The notes beneath the pieces are model-generated. The model made no database searches and was not told the origin of the DNA. It saw only the letters and a list, made by a program, of their open reading frames with translations. Of a stretch of 64,000 nucleotides of DNA, positions 47,216-55,771 are shown piece by piece. Each line of letters starts with the position of its first letter. Position 1 is the first letter of the stretch. Both the position numbers and the translations under genes were made by a program. This stretch comes from Kineococcus sp. NBC_00420 (GTDB lineage Bacteria > Actinomycetota > Actinomycetes > Actinomycetales > Kineococcaceae): the NCBI RefSeq assembly GCF_036021035.1, contig NZ_CP107930.1:3844001-3908000 (forward strand), written 5' to 3'.

Positions 47216-47524
47216 GTGGGTGGGCAGCAGGAGCTGACGGCGCGGTTCTCGACCGCGCTGATCGTGCTGCCCCTGCTGCTCTCGGCCCTGCTCCTCGCGG
47301 GCGGGTCCGAGCAGTTGCTGCTGGGGACCGCGGTCGCGGTCGCCTCGAGCGTCGTGGTCGGCCTCCTCGTCCTGCGGGGGGTCGTGGCCGAACTGCTGGC
47401 CGCGGTGATCCCGTCGCCGCCGGTGACCCGTCTCGAACCCGCGGACACGTTGCCGCAGAACGCACCGGCCGCGGTGGGGAACCCGCAGCCCCGGGCACCC
47501 GGAGTCCTCGCGCTCCCGTGCTGA
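47216..47524 (+). CDS. Small membrane protein, DUF6412-like
   Basis: 102 aa. Two hydrophobic helices (STALIVLPLLLSALLLAG; LLGTAVAVASSVVVGLLVLRGVVAELLAAV) and a Pro-rich hydrophilic tail ending CLALPC-like (APGVLALPC). Actinobacterial genomes often place such a protein just before a second YidC-like gene, as here. Function unknown. GTG 47216 set by the -10 box. Confidence 0.65.
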   Translation: MGGQQELTARFSTALIVLPLLLSALLLAGGSEQLLLGTAVAVASSVVVGLLVLRGVVAELLAAVIPSPPVTRLEPADTLPQNAPAAVGNPQPRAPGVLALPC

Positions 47525-47580
47525 GCTGACGCGCGCACGGGAGTCGACGCCTCCCGTTCCCGCGACCTCCGGAGTTCCCC

Positions 47581-48267
47581 GTGCTCGACACCCTGCACTC
47601 GATCCTGCGTCCCGTCGAGGACGCCGTCACCTTCGTCCTGCTCCACCTGCACGACCTCGGCGCCCCCTGGCCGCTGGCGATCGTCGGACTCGTCGTCCTG
47701 GCCCGGACCCTGCTGCTGCCGTTGTTCGTGGCACAGCAACGGTCCGCCCTCCGTTCCGCCGCACTGCGACCGCAGGTCCTCGCCGTCCAGGAGCGCTACC
47801 GCGGCCGCACCGACGTGGCCTCGCGACAGGCGATGCAGCGCGAGGTCACGACCCTGCACCGCGACGCCGGGGTGAACCCCCTCGGTGGCTGCCTGCCGGG
47901 GTTGCTGCAGTCGCCGGTGTTCCTCGCGCTCACCCTGACGTTGGAATCCGGCGACACCCTCGCCTCGTTCGGGTCGGCGACCCTGGCGGGGGCACCGTTG
48001 GCGGGGGTCCTGACCCAGGACCCCGACCCCGCGACCACGGTCGTCGCCGTCGTCCTGCTGCTGTTGACCGCTGCGCTGCAGGTGGTCACGATGCGGGCCA
48101 GCAGCACCGGGGTCGCCACCCCCACCTCGCTGCTGGTGGCGATCCCCGTCGTCGTGGTGTTCTCGGCGGCGCACTTCCCGATCGGTGTCCTGATCTACTG
48201 GGCCACCTCCGGGGCGTGGACGGCGGGCCAGCAACTCATCGCCCGGCAGCTCGTCAGGCGGCGCTAG
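47581..48267 (+). CDS. YidC/Oxa1-family membrane insertase, short paralogue
   Basis: 228 aa. Core 60KD_IMP domain: helix WPLAIVGLVVLARTLLLPLFV, cytoplasmic hairpin QVLAVQERYRGR...LHRDAGVNPLGGCLPGLLQSPVFLAL (LGGCLPxLxQ-P hallmark), then spans at 155-175, 180-200 and 205-220. Lacks the large periplasmic domain and the long basic C-terminus. The housekeeping yidC normally sits near rpmH/rnpA, so this is likely a second insertase. The stop overlaps the opposing dioxygenase gene by 14 bp. Confidence 0.88.
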   Translation: MLDTLHSILRPVEDAVTFVLLHLHDLGAPWPLAIVGLVVLARTLLLPLFVAQQRSALRSAALRPQVLAVQERYRGRTDVASRQAMQREVTTLHRDAGVNPLGGCLPGLLQSPVFLALTLTLESGDTLASFGSATLAGAPLAGVLTQDPDPATTVVAVVLLLLTAALQVVTMRASSTGVATPTSLLVAIPVVVVFSAAHFPIGVLIYWATSGAWTAGQQLIARQLVRRR

Positions 48268-49219
48268 CCATCGTCGGTGGGGTTCCGCCACCCCCGGCGC
48301 CGTCGGGGTGACCGGAGGTGTCCGACCCGTTGCCGGCCATGGTTCCCGCCGTCGGTTCCGTCGTCGTGTCGACGCCGACGGTCAGCGCGACGGCGTAGCC
48401 GCTGGTGACGTTCCCGCTGAACGTCGGCGTCTGGGTGGCGCCGCTGTCGTCGCCGAAGACGTTGTCGCTGTCCAGGCTCACCTGGGCGAGGTTGCTCACC
48501 GACTGCTCGTAGCCGGTGGTGGCGTAGACCGCCTCGTTCGCCCCGGCCGGCATCGCGACCTGGGAGGTGGCGATGCAGTTCGCCACGTCCGTGATGTCGT
48601 CGACGCTCGGGTAGACCTCGAAGTGGACGTGCGGCCAGCGTCCGGAGTAGCAGGCCGGGTAGATGCTGGTGAAGGTCACGTTCCCGTCGGCGTCGGCGAC
48701 CTGGACCCCACGCAGGTAGTTCTCGTTCGTGAGGGAGTCGGCGTAGAGGGAGTACTCGCCGTCGCGGTCGCAGTGCCAGACGTAGACCGCCACCCCCTCG
48801 AACGGGACGTTCCCGCCGGCCAGGTCGACGACGCTGAGGGTCAGGGTCATCGCCACCCCCTCGGCGGTGGTCGTGCTCGACCCGAAGCTGGACCGGATGT
48901 CGCTGCGCACGACCCCGCTCTGCTCGAGGACGTCCGGGCCGTTCGAGCCGTCGCCCGGGTAGGGGCCGGCCGTCTCGTCGGGGATCTCGGTGAGCGTGCC
49001 GGAGGTGGCGCTCGAGGAGCTCGTGGTGGTGTCGGCCGCGGCGGTGTCGTCGCTCCCGCAGGCGGCGAGGGTGAGCCCGGTGGCCCCGAGGCCCAGCAGC
49101 CCCAGCGCGCGACGACGGCCGATCATCGTCGTGAGGTCGAAGGCGAGGCCCTGGTCGTCGACGTCCTCGTCGGGGCGGGGGAGCGGACGACCCTCGTAGC
49201 TGGGGAGGTTGTTCTTCAT
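48254..49219 (-). CDS. Intradiol ring-cleavage dioxygenase-like lipoprotein with Tat signal
   Basis: 321 aa. N-terminus carries a twin-arginine region (RRR 35-37), hydrophobic core and lipobox LAAC (Cys54), so it is exported folded and lipid-anchored. After a Ser/Thr-rich linker comes the intradiol fold; candidate Fe(III) ligands are a Tyr in DGEYSLY (155/158), Tyr190 in YPACYSGRWPH, His196 and His198. Usual members cleave catechols in the cytosol; extracellular versions are less understood. The C-terminal ~90 residues form a Ser/Thr/Gly-rich tail. Confidence 0.85.
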   Translation of the reverse strand: MKNNLPSYEGRPLPRPDEDVDDQGLAFDLTTMIGRRRALGLLGLGATGLTLAACGSDDTAAADTTTSSSSATSGTLTEIPDETAGPYPGDGSNGPDVLEQSGVVRSDIRSSFGSSTTTAEGVAMTLTLSVVDLAGGNVPFEGVAVYVWHCDRDGEYSLYADSLTNENYLRGVQVADADGNVTFTSIYPACYSGRWPHVHFEVYPSVDDITDVANCIATSQVAMPAGANEAVYATTGYEQSVSNLAQVSLDSDNVFGDDSGATQTPTFSGNVTSGYAVALTVGVDTTTEPTAGTMAGNGSDTSGHPDGAGGGGTPPTMASAA

Positions 49220-49262
49220 GCCTCCACCGTCGGGGGCCCACCGAGGAGGATCCGGTGCTGCG

Positions 49263-50645
49263 TCAGTGCGCTTCCTGTGAACCGTGCACCCGGCGGGCGA
49301 CGAGCAGGGCCACGACGGCGAAGACGACGCACACGGTCAGGGTCCCGGCGAACCCCGCCCACGCCGAGACGGCGCCCAGGGCGGCGAAGACCAGACCGGT
49401 CAAGGCCATCGCCGTGCCGCCGCCGGCGGCGTCGGAGATCGTCAGCGCCGCCGACCCCGCGCCCTCCTGGCCGGTGGGCGACTGCTCCAGCACGAGGACG
49501 GTGGTGCGGGGGAAACCCAGTCCCATCCCGGCCCCGGCGCAGGCCCAGCCCAGGGCGGACGCCACGCCGGCGACGACGTCCCCTGGGGTGACCGCGGCGA
49601 CGACGGCCTGGACGACGACGCCGACCAGCAGCAGGACGGTGCCGATCCGGACGGCGCGCGCGTGCGGGAGCCGCGGCCCGAGGCGGCCCTGGACGGCCGA
49701 GGCCGAGGCCCAGGCGATCGCGGCGACGGTCAGCGTCGCCCCCGCGAGCCAGAGCGGGAGCCCGAACCTCTCGTGCAGCATCAGCGGCAGGTAGACCTCG
49801 GTGCTGAAGAACGTCGCGGCCAGCAGACCGCGCAGCAGCACCGTCGCGGGGAGTCCCCGGTGGGCCGTGAGGGTTCCCGACGGCAACAGCGGGCGGACCG
49901 CGACGACCAGCACGCCGAGGGCGACCGCGGCGACCAGCCACCGCCAGGGACCGGTGGCCCCCGCGGAACTCACCGCCACGACGGCCACCGCCACCCCGGT
50001 GGCGGCGACGAAGCGACTGCGCGGCAACGGCTCCCGGGACCCTTCCGCGGCCGGGACCCGCAGCAGGGCGGGCAGCACCGCGGACGCGGCGACCAGCACG
50101 AGGACGAGGACGCCGGAGAACACCCACGGCCAGCCGAACGTCTGCGCCACCAGCGCGGCCAGGAACGGGCCGACGAGGGAGGGCAGCACCCACGCCGAGG
50201 CGAACGCCCCGAACACCGCCGGCCGCAACGCCGGGGGGAACACCAGGGCGACCGTCACGTACAGGGTCACGCTGATCCCGCCCGACCCCAGCCCCTGCAG
50301 GAACCGGGCCGCGACGAAGAACTCCATGGTCGGGGCCAGGGAAGCCGCCAGCAGCCCGGCGGCGAACACCGTGATCGCCGCCAGCAGCGGCTTCCCCGGG
50401 CCACGCCGGTCGGCCCAGCCCCCGGCGGCGACCATCCCCAGGACGCTCGCCGCGAGCGTCGCGGCGAACGCCGTCGCGTACTCGCCGCGACCGCCCAGGT
50501 CGGCGCTCACGACGGGCATCACGGTGGTCACCGCGAGGCTCTCGAAGGCGGACAGGAACACCAGTGCCGTCGTCCCGAGGGTGGTGATCAGGTAGGTGCG
50601 GGAGAAGATCCCTGCGGTCGGGGTGGCGGTGGTGCTCGTGGTCAC
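49263..50645 (-). CDS. MFS transporter
   Basis: 460 aa, 12-14 hydrophobic spans. TVMPVVSADLGG after span 1, motif A-like GWADRRGPGKPLLA after span 2, RFLQGLGSGGISVTLYVTVA in span 4 and SAWVLPSLVGPFLAALVAQTFGWPWVF (motif C region; key residues G-P-x3-A). Efflux role likely, substrate unknown. GTG 50645 is placed 6 nt after TAACGT. An 18-bp palindrome lies between -35 and -10. The adjacent LysR gene upstream is on the same strand. Confidence 0.88.
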   Translation of the reverse strand: MTTSTTATPTAGIFSRTYLITTLGTTALVFLSAFESLAVTTVMPVVSADLGGRGEYATAFAATLAASVLGMVAAGGWADRRGPGKPLLAAITVFAAGLLAASLAPTMEFFVAARFLQGLGSGGISVTLYVTVALVFPPALRPAVFGAFASAWVLPSLVGPFLAALVAQTFGWPWVFSGVLVLVLVAASAVLPALLRVPAAEGSREPLPRSRFVAATGVAVAVVAVSSAGATGPWRWLVAAVALGVLVVAVRPLLPSGTLTAHRGLPATVLLRGLLAATFFSTEVYLPLMLHERFGLPLWLAGATLTVAAIAWASASAVQGRLGPRLPHARAVRIGTVLLLVGVVVQAVVAAVTPGDVVAGVASALGWACAGAGMGLGFPRTTVLVLEQSPTGQEGAGSAALTISDAAGGGTAMALTGLVFAALGAVSAWAGFAGTLTVCVVFAVVALLVARRVHGSQEAH

Positions 50646-50651
50646 GTCGTC

Positions 50652-50678
50652 ACGTTAGGTGCTCCAGCGCACTGGAGC
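50652..50678 (-). promoter_or_regulatory. MFS promoter with an 18-bp palindrome in the spacer
   Basis: Minus-strand -10 TAACGT (50652-50657), 6 nt from GTG 50645. Just upstream is the perfect palindrome GCTCCAG-N4-CTGGAGC (50661-50678), starting 1 nt past the lysR stop codon; TTGAGC overlapping its far edge could be the -35. A protein bound there would block RNA polymerase. Confidence 0.6.
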
Positions 50679-51569
50679 TCAAGCGCTCCGGGTGGCCAGT
50701 CCGCGCAGGGCGTCGAGCACGGTCCCGACCCCGCGACGGGCCAGGGCCTCCGGGCGCAGCAGGGCGTCGATGCGCCGGTTGAGCGTGAGGTCGGCCAGGG
50801 GACGCAGGACCACCCCGGGTTCGGCCCGCGAGGTCAGGGCCGGCAGCAGGGCCAGTGCGTCGCCCGAGGCCACGACCGCGGCCGACACGAAGAACTCGTT
50901 GATGCGGTGGACGACGTCGAGGGGTCGGCGGGCCGCCGCGGCGACGACGTCGAGCGCACCGGCCAGCGGGAAACCCTCGTGGACCGAGATCCACCGTTCG
51001 TCCGCGACGTCGGCGACGGTGAGCCGCTCGCGCGCGGCGAGGGGGTGGTCCGCCGCGAGCGCGACGTGCAGCGGTTCGGTGAGCAGCGGCACCACGCGCA
51101 GCCGCCGGGTCGGCCACGGCGGACCGGCCTCGGGACGGTGGGCGATGACGACGTCGTAGTCGGCGACGAGGCCCGGGAAGTCCTGCTGGGCGACGTCCTC
51201 GTCGGTGCAGCGCAGGGGTGGGGCACCGTTCAGCTCCCGCAGCAACGGGCCGAACCAGGCCAGCCCCACGGAGTTGAACGCGCAGACGGCGACCGGGGTG
51301 TCGAGGGACTCCAGGTGGTCCTCGACGGCGCGGTTCGCCCGGTCCAGGGCCGCGGCGACGTCCACCGCGGCCGCCGCGAGCGCCTCGCCCGCGGGGGTCA
51401 GGGCCAGCCGCCGGCCGCGCTTCTCGGTCAGGGGGGTCGGGCAGGTGCGTTGCAGCGCCGTCAGGTGCTGCGACACCGCCGACGGGGTGACGTGCAGCGC
51501 ACGAGCCACCGCCACCAGGCTGCCCCGCTCGGAGAGCTCGCGCAGGATCGTCAGCTGACGCACGTCCAT
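50679..51569 (-). CDS. LysR-family transcriptional regulator
   Basis: 296 aa. N-terminal wHTH (LTILRELSERGSLVAVARAL, HVTPSAVSQHLTALQR) and a periplasmic-binding-like effector domain (~90-290). Sits upstream of the MFS gene on the same strand and divergent from an EamA transporter with a 72-bp gap, the standard LysR layout; the EamA gene is the more usual target. ATG 51569 start. Confidence 0.92.
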   Translation of the reverse strand: MDVRQLTILRELSERGSLVAVARALHVTPSAVSQHLTALQRTCPTPLTEKRGRRLALTPAGEALAAAAVDVAAALDRANRAVEDHLESLDTPVAVCAFNSVGLAWFGPLLRELNGAPPLRCTDEDVAQQDFPGLVADYDVVIAHRPEAGPPWPTRRLRVVPLLTEPLHVALAADHPLAARERLTVADVADERWISVHEGFPLAGALDVVAAAARRPLDVVHRINEFFVSAAVVASGDALALLPALTSRAEPGVVLRPLADLTLNRRIDALLRPEALARRGVGTVLDALRGLATRSA

Positions 51570-51641
51570 GAAGCGATGCTAAATCCTGCCGTGAGCAACT
51601 GGGGTCTGGACTGAACTGTTGCGACCACCGACCATCGACAC

Positions 51642-52598
51642 GTGACACGTGATCGCCGGGTCGACCTGCTCCTGCTGGGGGTGGCCGTCGTCTGGGGCTC
51701 CAGCTACCTCGCCGCCAAGGTCCTCCTCGACGTCGCCGGGGTCCTGCCCCTGCTCGCGCTGCGCTACGCGGGGGCCGCGGTGGCGCTCGCCGTCGTCGTC
51801 GCCGTGACCCGCGCGCGGCTGGGGCGCGAGGAGCTGCGCTGCGGCGTCCTCCTCGGGCTCTCGCAGGCGGCGATCCTCGCGCTCGAGACCTACGGCGTCG
51901 CCGGGACGAGCGCGACCAACGCCGGTCTGCTGATCTCGCTGACGATCCTGCTCACCCCGGGGTTCGAGGGGATCGTGCGCCGCTCCTGGCTGCCGCCGGC
52001 GTTCTTCGCGGCGGCCCTGGTCGCCGTCGTCGGGGTCGCCCTGCTCGTCGGGGGCGGCGGGTTCCGGGTACCGAACCACGGCGACCTGCTGGTCCTCGCG
52101 GCGGCCGTCGTCCGCGCCGCCCACGTGACGGCCATCGGCCGGGTCACCCGCACCCGCGACCTGGACCTGCGAGGGCTGACCTTCGTCCAGACCGCGCTGG
52201 GGGCGGTGCTGTTCACGGTGCTGGACCCGGGCGGGGTGTCCCGCGCGGTGGCGCACGCCTCGCCCGGGCAGTGGGCGGGGATCGCCTACCTCGCCCTGGG
52301 CTGCAGCGTGTTCGCCTTCCTGGCCCAGAGCTGGGCCGTGCGCCGGACGTCGGCGGCGCGGGCGAGCCTGCTGCTCGGCACCGAGCCCCTGTTCGCCGTG
52401 CTCGTGGGGGTCGTGCTCGGCGGTGAGCTGCTCGGCCCGCTCGGGGCGCTCGGGGCGGTGCTCATCCTCGCCGGGACGGCCTGGGGTCAGCGCGTGGAAC
52501 GCCTCGCCCGGGTCAGGACAGCGGTTCCGGAACCCCCGCCGGGCCCGCACCCAGTGGTCGCTGCAGACGGACCACGTCCCACCACCGGTCGAGCTTGA
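51642..52598 (+). CDS. EamA/DMT-family transporter
   Basis: 318 aa, ten transmembrane helices in two EamA repeats (LLLLGVAVVWGSSYLAAKVLL; VVWGSSY is the family signature). Second repeat ends GAVLILAGTAWGQ. A hydrophilic ~45-residue C-terminal tail (PEPPPGPHPVV) overlaps the opposing acetyltransferase gene by 86 bp. Export of metabolites is typical. Divergent from LysR; GTG 51642 start. Confidence 0.9.
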   Translation: MTRDRRVDLLLLGVAVVWGSSYLAAKVLLDVAGVLPLLALRYAGAAVALAVVVAVTRARLGREELRCGVLLGLSQAAILALETYGVAGTSATNAGLLISLTILLTPGFEGIVRRSWLPPAFFAAALVAVVGVALLVGGGGFRVPNHGDLLVLAAAVVRAAHVTAIGRVTRTRDLDLRGLTFVQTALGAVLFTVLDPGGVSRAVAHASPGQWAGIAYLALGCSVFAFLAQSWAVRRTSAARASLLLGTEPLFAVLVGVVLGGELLGPLGALGAVLILAGTAWGQRVERLARVRTAVPEPPPGPHPVVAADGPRPTTGRA

Positions 52599-53043
52599 AC
52601 CCGATGCCCCGGAACGTGCCCACCTCCTCGAAGCCCAGCGCCCGGTGCAGGCCGAGGCTCGCCTCGTTGGGCAGCGTCACGCCGGCCACGAGCATCCGGA
52701 AACCCCGCGCCCGCAGCGTCGCGAACAGCTCGCCGTAGAGCGCCCGGCCGGCGCCGCTGCGGCGCAGGCCGGGCGCGAGGTAGACGCTCACCTCGCACGA
52801 CCAGTCGTAGGCGGCCCGGGCGGCGTAGGGGGAGGCGTAGGCGTAGCCGGTCACCACCCCCGCGTCCTCGAGGACCAGCCAGGCGTGACGCTCCCGGTAG
52901 CTCTCGATCCGGTGCGCCACCTCGGCCGCGTCGGGGGGTTCCCGCTCGAAGGTGATCGCGGTGTCGCGGACGTAGGGCGCGTAGACGGCGGCGCAGGCCG
53001 CCGCGTCGGCGACGCTCGCAGGGCGGATCACACGCTCAGGCAT
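52513..53043 (-). CDS. GNAT acetyltransferase, phosphinothricin/methionine-sulfone type
   Basis: 176 aa. PAT/YncA-like GNAT: IRPASVADAAACAAVYAPYV, ITFEREPPDAAEV, acetyl-CoA loop LAPGLRRSGAGRALYGELF (RxxGxG/A), and NEASLGLHRALGFEEVGTF...GFKLDRWWDVVRLQR, whose key residues are H-x2-LGF and WxD. Such enzymes acetylate phosphinothricin, methionine sulfone or similar amino acids. ATG 53043 lies 6 nt after TACGAT. Unusually long 86-bp 3' overlap with EamA. Confidence 0.9.
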   Translation of the reverse strand: MPERVIRPASVADAAACAAVYAPYVRDTAITFEREPPDAAEVAHRIESYRERHAWLVLEDAGVVTGYAYASPYAARAAYDWSCEVSVYLAPGLRRSGAGRALYGELFATLRARGFRMLVAGVTLPNEASLGLHRALGFEEVGTFRGIGFKLDRWWDVVRLQRPLGAGPAGVPEPLS

Positions 53044-53049
53044 GTGACG

Positions 53050-53075
53050 ATCGTACGCACATCAGTGACTATGGT
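53050..53075. promoter_or_regulatory. Two divergent leaderless -10 boxes in a 39-bp gap
   Basis: Minus strand TACGAT (53050-53055), 6 nt from the acetyltransferase ATG 53043; plus strand TATGGT (53070-53075), 7 nt from the regulator ATG 53083. The boxes are 14 bp apart, so the -35 region of each promoter lies in or beyond the other's -10: the two should compete. Confidence 0.6.
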
Positions 53076-53082
53076 ATCCAGC

Positions 53083-53649
53083 ATGGCTGACCCCTCGACG
53101 TCCCTCGCGGACTCCCTGGCCCGGACGGTGAGTTCGGTCCGCAGCGCCCGCGGGCTCTCGGTCGCGGCGCTCGCGGACGCGTCCGGGGTCTCCCGCGCGA
53201 TGATCGCCAAGGTGGAACGCGGTGCGGCCCAACCGACCGCGGTCCTGCTGGGGCGACTGGCGGGGGCGCTGGGGCTGACGCTGTCGCAACTGGTCGCGCG
53301 CGCGGAGGGGGAGGAGCGCCAGGTCGCGCGCCGTGACGAGCAACCGGTCTGGACGGACCCGGCCACCGGCTACGTCCGGCGCGCGGTCACCTCCGGCACG
53401 GGCGGACCGCTGGAACTCATCGAGGTGGACCTGCCGCCGGGGGCGCGGATCGGGTTCCCGGCCGCCACCTACGCCGGCACCCACCACCAGGTCTGGGTCC
53501 TCGCCGGCCGGTTGCGGTTCGAGGAGGGCCCTCAGGTCCACGACCTCGGCCCCGGGGACTGCCTGCGACTCGGGCCGGCGCAGGACTGCGCCTACGTCAA
53601 CGACTCCGACGACGCGTGCCGCTACCTGGTCTGCCTGGTCCGTGCGTGA
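53083..53649 (+). CDS. XRE-family regulator with C-terminal cupin
   Basis: 188 aa. HTH_3 domain at ~15-70 ([41 protein letters not shown]) and a cupin_2 sensor at ~115-185 ([36 protein letters not shown]). The PuuR/SutR-like design usually senses a small metabolite. ATG 53083 fits the TATGGT box; ATG 53071 overlaps the box and is unlikely. Probably controls its own promoter and the divergent acetyltransferase. Confidence 0.9.
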   Translation: MADPSTSLADSLARTVSSVRSARGLSVAALADASGVSRAMIAKVERGAAQPTAVLLGRLAGALGLTLSQLVARAEGEERQVARRDEQPVWTDPATGYVRRAVTSGTGGPLELIEVDLPPGARIGFPAATYAGTHHQVWVLAGRLRFEEGPQVHDLGPGDCLRLGPAQDCAYVNDSDDACRYLVCLVRA

Positions 53650-53653
53650 CTGG

Positions 53654-53659
53654 CACGAT
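53654..53659 (+). promoter_or_regulatory. -10 box CACGAT for add
   Basis: CACGAT ends 6 nt before GTG 53666, 4 nt after the previous stop. Weak at the first base; readthrough from the regulator gene is also possible. Confidence 0.35.
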
Positions 53660-53665
53660 CGGGGG

Positions 53666-54775
53666 GTGAGCACTCCCGAGAGCACCACCCCCCCGACCAT
53701 CGAGCGCCTCCGCGCCCTGCCGAAGGTGTCGCTGCACGACCACCTCGACGGCGGGCTGCGGCCCGCGACCATCGTCGAGATCGCCGCCGCGAACGGGCAC
53801 CGGCTGCCGACCACCGACCCCGAGGAGCTCGGTGCCTGGTTCCGCGACGCCGCGGACTCCGGGACGCTGGTCCGCTACCTCGAGACCTTCGACCACACCG
53901 TCGCCGTCATGCAGGACGCCGAGTCGCTGGCCCGGGTCGCGACCGAGGCCGTCCTCGACCTCGCCGCCGACGGCGTCGTCTACGGCGAGCTGCGCTACGC
54001 CCCCGAGCAGCACCTGCAGGGCGGCCTCAGCCTCGACGAGGTCGTCGTCGCCGTCGAGGAGGGCATGCGCCGCGGTGAGCAGCTCGCCGCCGAGGCGGGC
54101 ACGCCGATCCGGGTCGGCACCCTCGTCACCGCCATGCGGCACGCCGACCGCGGCCTCGAGATCGCCGAACTCGCCCTGCGCCACCGCGACGCCGGTGTCG
54201 TCGGTTTCGACATCGCCGGGGCCGAGATCGGGTTCCCGCCCTCGAACCACCTCGCGGCCTTCGACCGGCTGCACGCCGAGAACTTCCCGGTCACCATCCA
54301 CGCCGGTGAGGCGTTCGGCCTGCCGAGCATCGCCGACGCGGTCCACCCCTGCGGTGCCGAACGCATCGGGCACGGGGTCCGGATCATCGAGGACGTCGAA
54401 CTCGGGGAGGGACGCGACCGGTTCGGCCTGCCCGTGGCGAAGCTCGGCCGCCTCGCGACCTGGGTCCGCGACCGCGGGATCGTCCTGGAACTCTGCCCGT
54501 CCTCCAACGTGCAGACGGGGGCCGCGACCAGCGTCGCGGACCACCCCGTCACCGTGCTCAAGGACCTCGGGTTCTCGATCAGCGTGAACACCGACAACCG
54601 GCTGATGTCCGGGACGTCCCTGTCGAAGGAGTTCTCCCTGCTCGTCGACGAGGCCGGCTGGGACCTCGCCGACGTGGAACGCGCCACGATCACCGCGCTG
54701 TCCGCGTCCTTCCTGCCCTTCCCGGAACGTCTCGCGATCGCGAGCGACGTGATCCGCCCCGCCTACTCGGCCTGA
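53666..54775 (+). CDS. add: Adenosine deaminase
   Basis: 369 aa. Zinc ligands His24-x-His26 (LHDHLDGG), [10 protein letters not shown] (His and catalytic Glu), GHGVRI, and [14 protein letters not shown] (Asp metal ligand). Converts (deoxy)adenosine to inosine. Complements cdd and deoA of the nucleoside operon 6 kb upstream. Its 3' end overlaps the opposing WYL gene by 13 bp. Confidence 0.95.
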   Translation: MSTPESTTPPTIERLRALPKVSLHDHLDGGLRPATIVEIAAANGHRLPTTDPEELGAWFRDAADSGTLVRYLETFDHTVAVMQDAESLARVATEAVLDLAADGVVYGELRYAPEQHLQGGLSLDEVVVAVEEGMRRGEQLAAEAGTPIRVGTLVTAMRHADRGLEIAELALRHRDAGVVGFDIAGAEIGFPPSNHLAAFDRLHAENFPVTIHAGEAFGLPSIADAVHPCGAERIGHGVRIIEDVELGEGRDRFGLPVAKLGRLATWVRDRGIVLELCPSSNVQTGAATSVADHPVTVLKDLGFSISVNTDNRLMSGTSLSKEFSLLVDEAGWDLADVERATITALSASFLPFPERLAIASDVIRPAYSA

Positions 54776-55734
54776 GCTCCCGGGTCGCCGTAGCGTTCGA
54801 GCACGTCGCGGGCCGTCCGCACGAGGTCCGCGACGAGTTCGGCGGGTTCCAGCACGTGGACCGTCGTCCCGAGTCCCAGCAGCACCGCCCGGGCGGCCGG
54901 CAGGGCCCGGAAGGTCGCGGTGATCTCGACCTCCTCGCCGTGGGCGACGACCCGGGGTTCGTCGAGCAGCTGGGCGTCGGCGATGCGCAGCAGCAGGCCG
55001 GCGTCCCCGACGGCGACCCGCATCCGGACCGGAGTTCCCGAGGTGTCGTGCCGCTCGACCTCGGCGCGCAGCCGTGCCCAGACCGCCGCGAGTTCCGGCA
55101 GGTCGTCGGCGACGGTGTCGTCGAGGAGCTCGACGTCGAGGACGCGGTCCACCCGGAACAACCGTTCCCCGTCCGCCACCTTCCCCACCAGGTACCAGAC
55201 CCCACCCTTGGCGACCAGGCCGAGGGGATCGAGGGTGCGGGTGCTAGTCCGGGTCGCCCCCGCCGAGCGGTAGCGCATCCGGATCCGGCGCGCCGAGAAC
55301 ACCGCCTCCTGCAGTTCCGCCAGGTGCGGGTGGTCGCGCTGGCGTGAACGCCACCCGCCGGGTTCCACGAGGATCCGTGTCGCCGCGCGGCGGAAGGGTT
55401 CCCGACGGCCCTCCGGGGTGGCGGCCAGGAGTTTCCGGACGGCCGACTCCCAGGCCCCGCGCTGGGGATCACCCGTTCCCGAGGCACCGGAGAACAACGC
55501 CCGCGCCTCCGCGGTGGTGAAACCCGAGACGTCCGTGCGCCAGTTCGGCATCAACGCGATCCCGCCGCCGCGGCCGCGTTCGGTCCAGACGGGGACGCCC
55601 GCGCTCGAGAGGGCCTCGACGTCGCGCAGGATCGTGCGCACCGAGACCTCGAGGCGGGTGGAGAGGTCGGGGGCGGACATCCGCCCGTGCGTCTGCAGCA
55701 GGAAGAGCAGCGAGAGCAGTCGGTCGGCGCGCAC
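54763..55734 (-). CDS. WYL-domain transcriptional regulator
   Basis: 323 aa. N-terminal HTH_11 ([23 protein letters not shown] cut: [20 protein letters not shown]), then a WYL domain (~135-225; [10 protein letters not shown] and [14 protein letters not shown]) and WCX C-terminus. GTG 55734 is 6 nt from CATCCT on its strand. Divergent from a DinB-like gene with 37-61 bp between, so that gene is the likely target. Confidence 0.9.
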   Translation of the reverse strand: MRADRLLSLLFLLQTHGRMSAPDLSTRLEVSVRTILRDVEALSSAGVPVWTERGRGGGIALMPNWRTDVSGFTTAEARALFSGASGTGDPQRGAWESAVRKLLAATPEGRREPFRRAATRILVEPGGWRSRQRDHPHLAELQEAVFSARRIRMRYRSAGATRTSTRTLDPLGLVAKGGVWYLVGKVADGERLFRVDRVLDVELLDDTVADDLPELAAVWARLRAEVERHDTSGTPVRMRVAVGDAGLLLRIADAQLLDEPRVVAHGEEVEITATFRALPAARAVLLGLGTTVHVLEPAELVADLVRTARDVLERYGDPGAQAE

Positions 55735-55740
55735 CCGGTG

Positions 55741-55746
55741 AGGATG
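55741..55746 (-). promoter_or_regulatory. -10 box CATCCT for the WYL regulator
   Basis: CATCCT (read on the minus strand) ends 6 nt before GTG 55734. The adjacent sequence holds TGTCAC and TGTCAT elements (55745-55750; 55768-55773), a possible shared operator with the divergent gene. Confidence 0.4.
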
Positions 55747-55771
55747 TCACCAGAACACGACAGGAGGTGTC

